DNA from: Synanceia verrucosa
Taxonomy: Eukaryota > Chordata > Actinopteri > Perciformes > Synanceiidae
Assembly (NCBI GenBank): GCA_029721515.1
Contig: CM056553.1
Location: 5,618,849 to 5,682,848, forward strand
Reading direction: 5' to 3'
DNA: 64,000 bases
Under the pieces are notes generated by a model that ran no database searches, had not been told where the DNA came from, and saw only the letters and a program-made list of their open reading frames with translations. The position numbers and the translations under genes are program-made. Positions 59,557 to 64,000 of this stretch are shown here, in pieces (the stretch's first letter is position 1; every line of letters begins with the position of its first letter).

Positions 59557-60371
59557 CGCAGTGACTAATGGTAATCTGAAATAAAGAAATATGAAATACA
59601 TAATTAACAATCGCTGTTAAATAAGGTGTAAGAGTTTCTGGGTATATTTTCTGTATTAAGGATAGATTTCAGATTCCTCAGTACTAATTATTGTGCATAT
59701 TTATCCTCGCAATAAGATAATAGATTAACTAGAAGGAGAAGACATTGATTAGCCACGGATGAATCAATTATCATTTATCTCAACCATTTTGAATGAGCTT
59801 AGTAAATTTGCTGTAGAATTGTGAATTAGTGCTAAATGCAAAGTATTGCCAATAAGTCAGGATAAAGTAGTCCTGGCTCAAAGACCACAGGTCATATTAA
59901 CGCATGTCATGAGAAGGAAAAACATTTATTGTGTCAAGATCTTAAGTTGGTTCCAAAGAAATCATTTCACAGCTTCTCATGAGACACAATGAATTATATT
60001 GTCCCCAATGGTAAAACCAGATTCTACTTAATTGGGTTAAACAATTATGTGTAACCTATATATGAAAAAAAAAAAAACATTTTGCAATCTTGCTGTGTTG
60101 TATAACCATCACTTTGGGGTTTGTGAGGCACAAACAAATCCCTGTCCATGGCCATCTGAGTCATTGTGATGTAAATTCATCTGATCCTGTATTAGCAGCG
60201 TTGTCTCACCAGCTCAGATGCAAAGAGGACCGGACAATACCGTCCTCTGCCTCTCATCCCCTGTGACAGTAAACCTGAGCTGGTGCTTTAGATCGCAGTG
60301 CTATTGCTGTGAAATTGAATATTGACGTATGTTGCATCCTTAATATGTTCCATGCTCCACTAGCTTTTACA
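59515..60371. other. Intergenic sequence without recognised genes
   Basis: Nothing recognised apart from an A(13) run at about 60065. Confidence 0.5.
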
Positions 60372-60867
60372 CCCTTTGAGTGCCATTGATGTATTTCAAC
60401 ATCATTTAAAATCCGACGCTTGAGTGCCATCGATGTAATAATACGTGAAAGTGTATTTTCTGCAGTGGGTGGCCGATCGCGCTCTCACACAGCCTGTGAG
60501 TAATATTGGGGCTTCTGGGATTTGTAGTCAGAGCACAAAGAGACGGTGTACACCACAGACATCAAAGCAGGAAGTGGAGACGATCGAGATCAGAGAGCAA
60601 AACAAACAGGTTCTGGACAAAAAGTGATGATTTTGGTGAGAGTGACCTCTACTCTACCTCTGATAAAACAAGAATGGAACAAAGTAAAAACAAACATTTT
60701 TTTCATGATGAAATAGAGAGTCTCTTATTTCTTTTGAGCTATAAATTGTTTTCAGAGACATGGTACAAAAATTTTTTCTGTGGGTCTTGAAATATGACTC
60801 AAAATGGGCAAAAAAAGACGCTAGCACAAGGCACTTGCTGTTTATAAAATGGCTGGCACTCAATGAG
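60372..60867 (+). mobile_element. piggyBac-like MITE copy E, full length
   Basis: Starts CCCTTTGAGTGCCATTGATG and ends GGCTGGCACTCAATGAG, followed by TTAA (60868-60871); the left target is degraded (TTACA). It has the doubled 5' end (CTTGAGTGCCATCGATG at 60420). Its CCC start is the form closest to piggyBac termini. Confidence 0.8.
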
Positions 60868-60871
60868 TTAA

Positions 60872-61973
60872 ATGTACAGTAATGAGCAGTCAGTGTTAAT
60901 TTGACTGAAATGACATTTAGGAGAGACAGCGTCTTCATTAAATCTCTCTGGTGGAAAATAAATGTTGTAAAAAAAGAGTATATGTAAGTATGACAGTGAG
61001 TTGATGACATCACTGGTTACTCTTGTATCTGCACCGTCGCAGCTCTGGGAGCATTTATGTGCCATTGCTGCATTTTAATGAGGCCGAGGCAGCCAGTCTG
61101 GCCTTACTTAATAAACCTGGAGATGAAGCATTGCCCTGGCTGTGCTATTGATGTCTCCTATGTGAGGTGGCAGATTCAGGCCATTCCCTGTGTACCTTCT
61201 GTCATCATTAGCTTCAGCACAGGGAGGATCCCATCAGAACAACCATTGACAACCAGCAGAGAGAGAGACGGAGAGCTCACGCCTCTCAAGCTGATTGCTC
61301 ACATGGGTGAAGATTCATTTTGGTTAACCATCCCTCCATGCTGTGATTGGCTGAACTAATGGCCCATGGGTACATTTGATTACACAAAGGTGGTGAGACT
61401 GATTGGTGGAATGATAGCATCGCTTCTGGGGAATGGAACTCCAATAACTCATTTCCACATAGAGGAAAGACAAAGTAGTATCAAATGTTGGTTCACTTTC
61501 CAAAGTCAGGCATCAACAACATAAATATTCATGATAATTGCAGAACTAGTAACATTAGTAGTGATAATATTACTCCATCGTGCACAGACAAAGTTCAAAA
61601 GCAATAAATGGCAAAACCCCTGAGGCTTTGGATACTCATAAAGGAGCAACATATCCACAATGTAGCCATGGGACAGTCCTAACCTTTAAGAAGCCAATGG
61701 TCTTCAAGTAAAGGCTAAAACTACAAAAAGCAGCACTGATTAAGATTATGCAAATGTCTTTATTTTGGTTGCAAGTCAAAGAGCAACATGGAAAGGCACT
61801 TTTAAATGATTTTTTGGAAATCAAAACTGAAAGAAAAATATGAACGTATGATGGTAAAAAGCATAAATGATTCTGTTTTATAGGCAGGATAGTTTTTGTG
61901 ACTAAATCTTTCCATCATTAAAGAAATGAGGACAAGAAAACATACAGTAGAAAGGCTAAATACTTCAACACCT
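60872..61973. other. Intergenic sequence without recognised genes
   Basis: A 100-codon frame at 61057-61359 has no recognisable domain. No repeat ends. Confidence 0.45.
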
Positions 61974-62420
61974 TTAGCTCTTTGAGTGCCAGCTGTTTTA
62001 TAAAGCAGAAAGTGCCTTGTGCCAGTGTTTTTGGCCATTTTGAGTCATATTTCTAGATCCACAGAATATTTTGTACTATGTCTCTGAAAACACTGAATAG
62101 CTCAAATGAAAGAAAGAAGAGACTCACTATTTTTATCAGGAAAAAAATGTTTGTTTTTACCTTGTTCTATTCTTGTTTTATCAGAGGTGGAGTAGAGGCC
62201 ACTTTCACCAAAATCACAAATTTTTGTTCAAATTCTGCCCGTTTTGCTCTCTAATCATGATCGTCTCCATTTCCTGCTTTGATCTCATGGTGTATACTGT
62301 CTCTTTATGCTCTGAATAGATCTCCCAGAGGCCCCATCATTACACACAAGCTGCAGGAGACCGCGATTGGCGACCTGCCGCTAAAAAAAACACTTTGATG
62401 TATTATTACGTCGATGGCCC

Positions 62421-62777
62421 TCATAGATAGAAAGATAGATAGATAAGTTTATTTATCCCCAAAGGGAAATTAAGTTGTCACAGTAGTCCGGTGCAAATAC
62501 AATAAGAAATGCAATAACACAGGATACTTAAGTCAAGAAAATAGGAATGAAAAAGAGATAAAAATGAATAAAAATTCAAATACAAAGTGGGACAAGGCTT
62601 ATAGAAAAGCACAAGTTAAATGGCAAGGTGATGGTATAATACTGATGGTATGATGGTAATGTTACTGACAATAACAGTGTATAATAATGGTATAACAGTA
62701 TATAGTAGTAATAATAATAGTATAACAGTATATAATAACAACAGTATATAGTACTCATGGGAGCAGCAACAGTGTAT

Positions 62778-62811
<34 letters not shown>

Positions 62812-62915
62812 TATACACATAAAAACGTGTCATATATTTAGCCTTACACACAAGACAAGGCATGATGTATGAAATAGGATGTGCATAACAATGCAAATAT
62901 TGTATGAATGCGTCA
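62421..62915 (-). mobile_element. LINE 3'-end fragment nested in MITE copy F
   Basis: On the minus strand it ends TTTCCCTTTGGGGATAAATA followed by a GATA-type tail (TATCTATCTATCTTTCTATC), a common 3' end of fish non-LTR retrotransposons. It also contains the (AAT)n run. The 5' boundary is approximate and the clade was not determined. Confidence 0.5.
62775..62811. repeat. (AAT)n microsatellite
   Basis: About twelve AAT units inside the nested retroelement fragment. Confidence 0.92.
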
Positions 62916-62962
62916 GATTTATCAATGACCTTTAAATACGTCAGTGGCACTCAAAGAGTTAA

Positions 62963-64000
62963 GCTGTATGGGGACAGTACTCTCACACACTTCCAAATTC
63001 CAAGACTTTACCCATTTTCCTCATTTCATTTCATCTTATGAGATGGTTTCATATTCAAGTTAATCATTTTATGGCCTTTTTTAATTTGCAAATAACTGCC
63101 AAGAACCCATCAGGTTATATTAGTCTACAGACAGAGCTTAACTATAGATCCAGCTGAACAATTCCTCTGTTCTTTCCATTTTATGCTCACATATTGTGAA
63201 ATATGACTACTGGTGATGTGCACCTTTAATCATAAAGATCATAAATACTTGCATAACCCTGACCGTAAACTCCATAAATCACACAATGCATCTGTGAGAC
63301 ACAGTATGAATGTTATAGCATCAATGACCTTGCCGTCGCTCCCAAACCCAAGTCTTGTTAGGAAGCTGTTTAGTAGCTCTGCTCATGTCAAAGATGCATA
63401 CTTTCCCTCTTGCCACAGCTCTTTCATGCATTTTTCCACAATTTCATATCAACAGCAGCAACACAAAAGGACTGCTGGAGGTGAGACCTGAATTTAAAGA
63501 AGTTGTCCACCTGGCAAAACCTTCATAATACAGTATGTCTGAGCTGACCAGATGTGTCCACGAGCTGTAAACCACCTGATCCAACTCAGCACCAGATGGT
63601 GAGCTCCCCCTCTCCTCTGTGCTACTGTTTAGATCAGGATATGAGCGTGGTGGAGTGTGAGGAGTGTGATTGTTGCCTGGAGCAACGATCAGCTTTTTGA
63701 AAGTCAAAGTGTGCTTTCTCTTTCTTCTAGACACCGTCCTCCATCCCATGAGTCCAACACATCACATATGCACATTCTACAGTATAATGTATGTCAGCAT
63801 GGACATCAAAGTTTGAAAATCTGGGACAAACTTCAACAGAGACAGTGAACCTCTGTTCATCTTTCCAAAGAGAAGTCACTTTAGCATCATGGCTACTATC
63901 GCTGCTTGACAGGAACCTGGGCAGCAGCTGATGATACCACTCTGTCTATGCTAATGTAAACAGTAACTGAGGACTTTTCATTACCTGTAGCAGCATTTCT
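62963..64000. other. Intergenic sequence without recognised genes
   Basis: No repeat ends or supported frames; the open frames at 63213-63491 and 63444-63749 overlap on opposite strands without known motifs. Confidence 0.4.

Larger units (their letters stand above)
61978..62958 (-). mobile_element. piggyBac-like MITE copy F with a nested LINE fragment
   Basis: Inverted relative to copies A-E: starts CTCTTTGAGTGCCAGCTG and ends GGCACTCAAAGAG, flanked by TTAG (61974-61977, one change) and TTAA (62959-62962). The body matches the others on the minus strand. Sequence at about 62421-62915 is foreign and interrupts the doubled end. Confidence 0.75.

Overview
The window is vertebrate nuclear DNA, almost certainly from a ray-finned (percomorph-type) fish. 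It has one recognisable protein-coding gene with GT-AG introns at the left edge, followed by about 59 kb of AT-rich, repeat-studded sequence. The repeats are typical of teleosts: Tc1-like DD34E transposons, tRNA-derived SINEs, many short inverted-repeat elements (MITEs) and long AT and TATC microsatellites. There are no operons, CRISPR arrays or prokaryotic features.

Positions 1-5029 hold the 3' four coding exons of a plus-strand gene that I identify as GASK1B (FAM198B), a Golgi type II membrane protein of the FAM20-related secretory-pathway kinase-like group. The frame is open back to base 2, so the true start lies upstream of the window and the ATG at 68 is internal. The exons are <2-827, 1530-1747, 3427-3653 and 4822-5029, giving 492 visible residues. 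Intron 3 carries a Kolobok-like MITE.

From about 5 to 64 kb I find no further gene that I can support. What can be read is a transposon record. (1) Tc1-like elements: a 1,240-bp copy at 36502-37741, a copy at 58059-59512 split by a SINE, a 5' fragment at 10310-10506, and remnants of two other Tc1 lineages at 6266-6740 and 42435-42922. (2) A family of six TTAA-flanked MITEs with termini CYCTTTGAGTGCCA, probably piggyBac-derived, at 20.5, 29.6, 40.3, 55.6, 60.4 and 62 kb; two of them were themselves hit by later insertions. (3) hAT-like MITEs, three with perfect 8-bp target duplications, and two Harbinger-like MITEs with 3-bp TWA duplications. (4) Two copies of one tRNA-derived SINE with perfect 13- and 14-bp duplications, plus one SINE of another family. 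(5) Fold-back elements, LINE 3' ends and microsatellites.

The nesting gives relative ages. The Tc1 copy at 58 kb predates its SINE; the MITE at 20.5 kb predates a hAT MITE inside it and a Harbinger-like MITE at its TTAA end; the MITE at 62 kb predates a LINE insertion. I found no convincing previously undescribed system. The most checkable observations are the MITE family with its palindromic ends, an Asp-to-Asn change in the kinase-like domain of GASK1B, and four or five RFX X-box-like palindromes in otherwise empty sequence. Family names for repeats are inferred from termini and target-site duplications; no database was searched.
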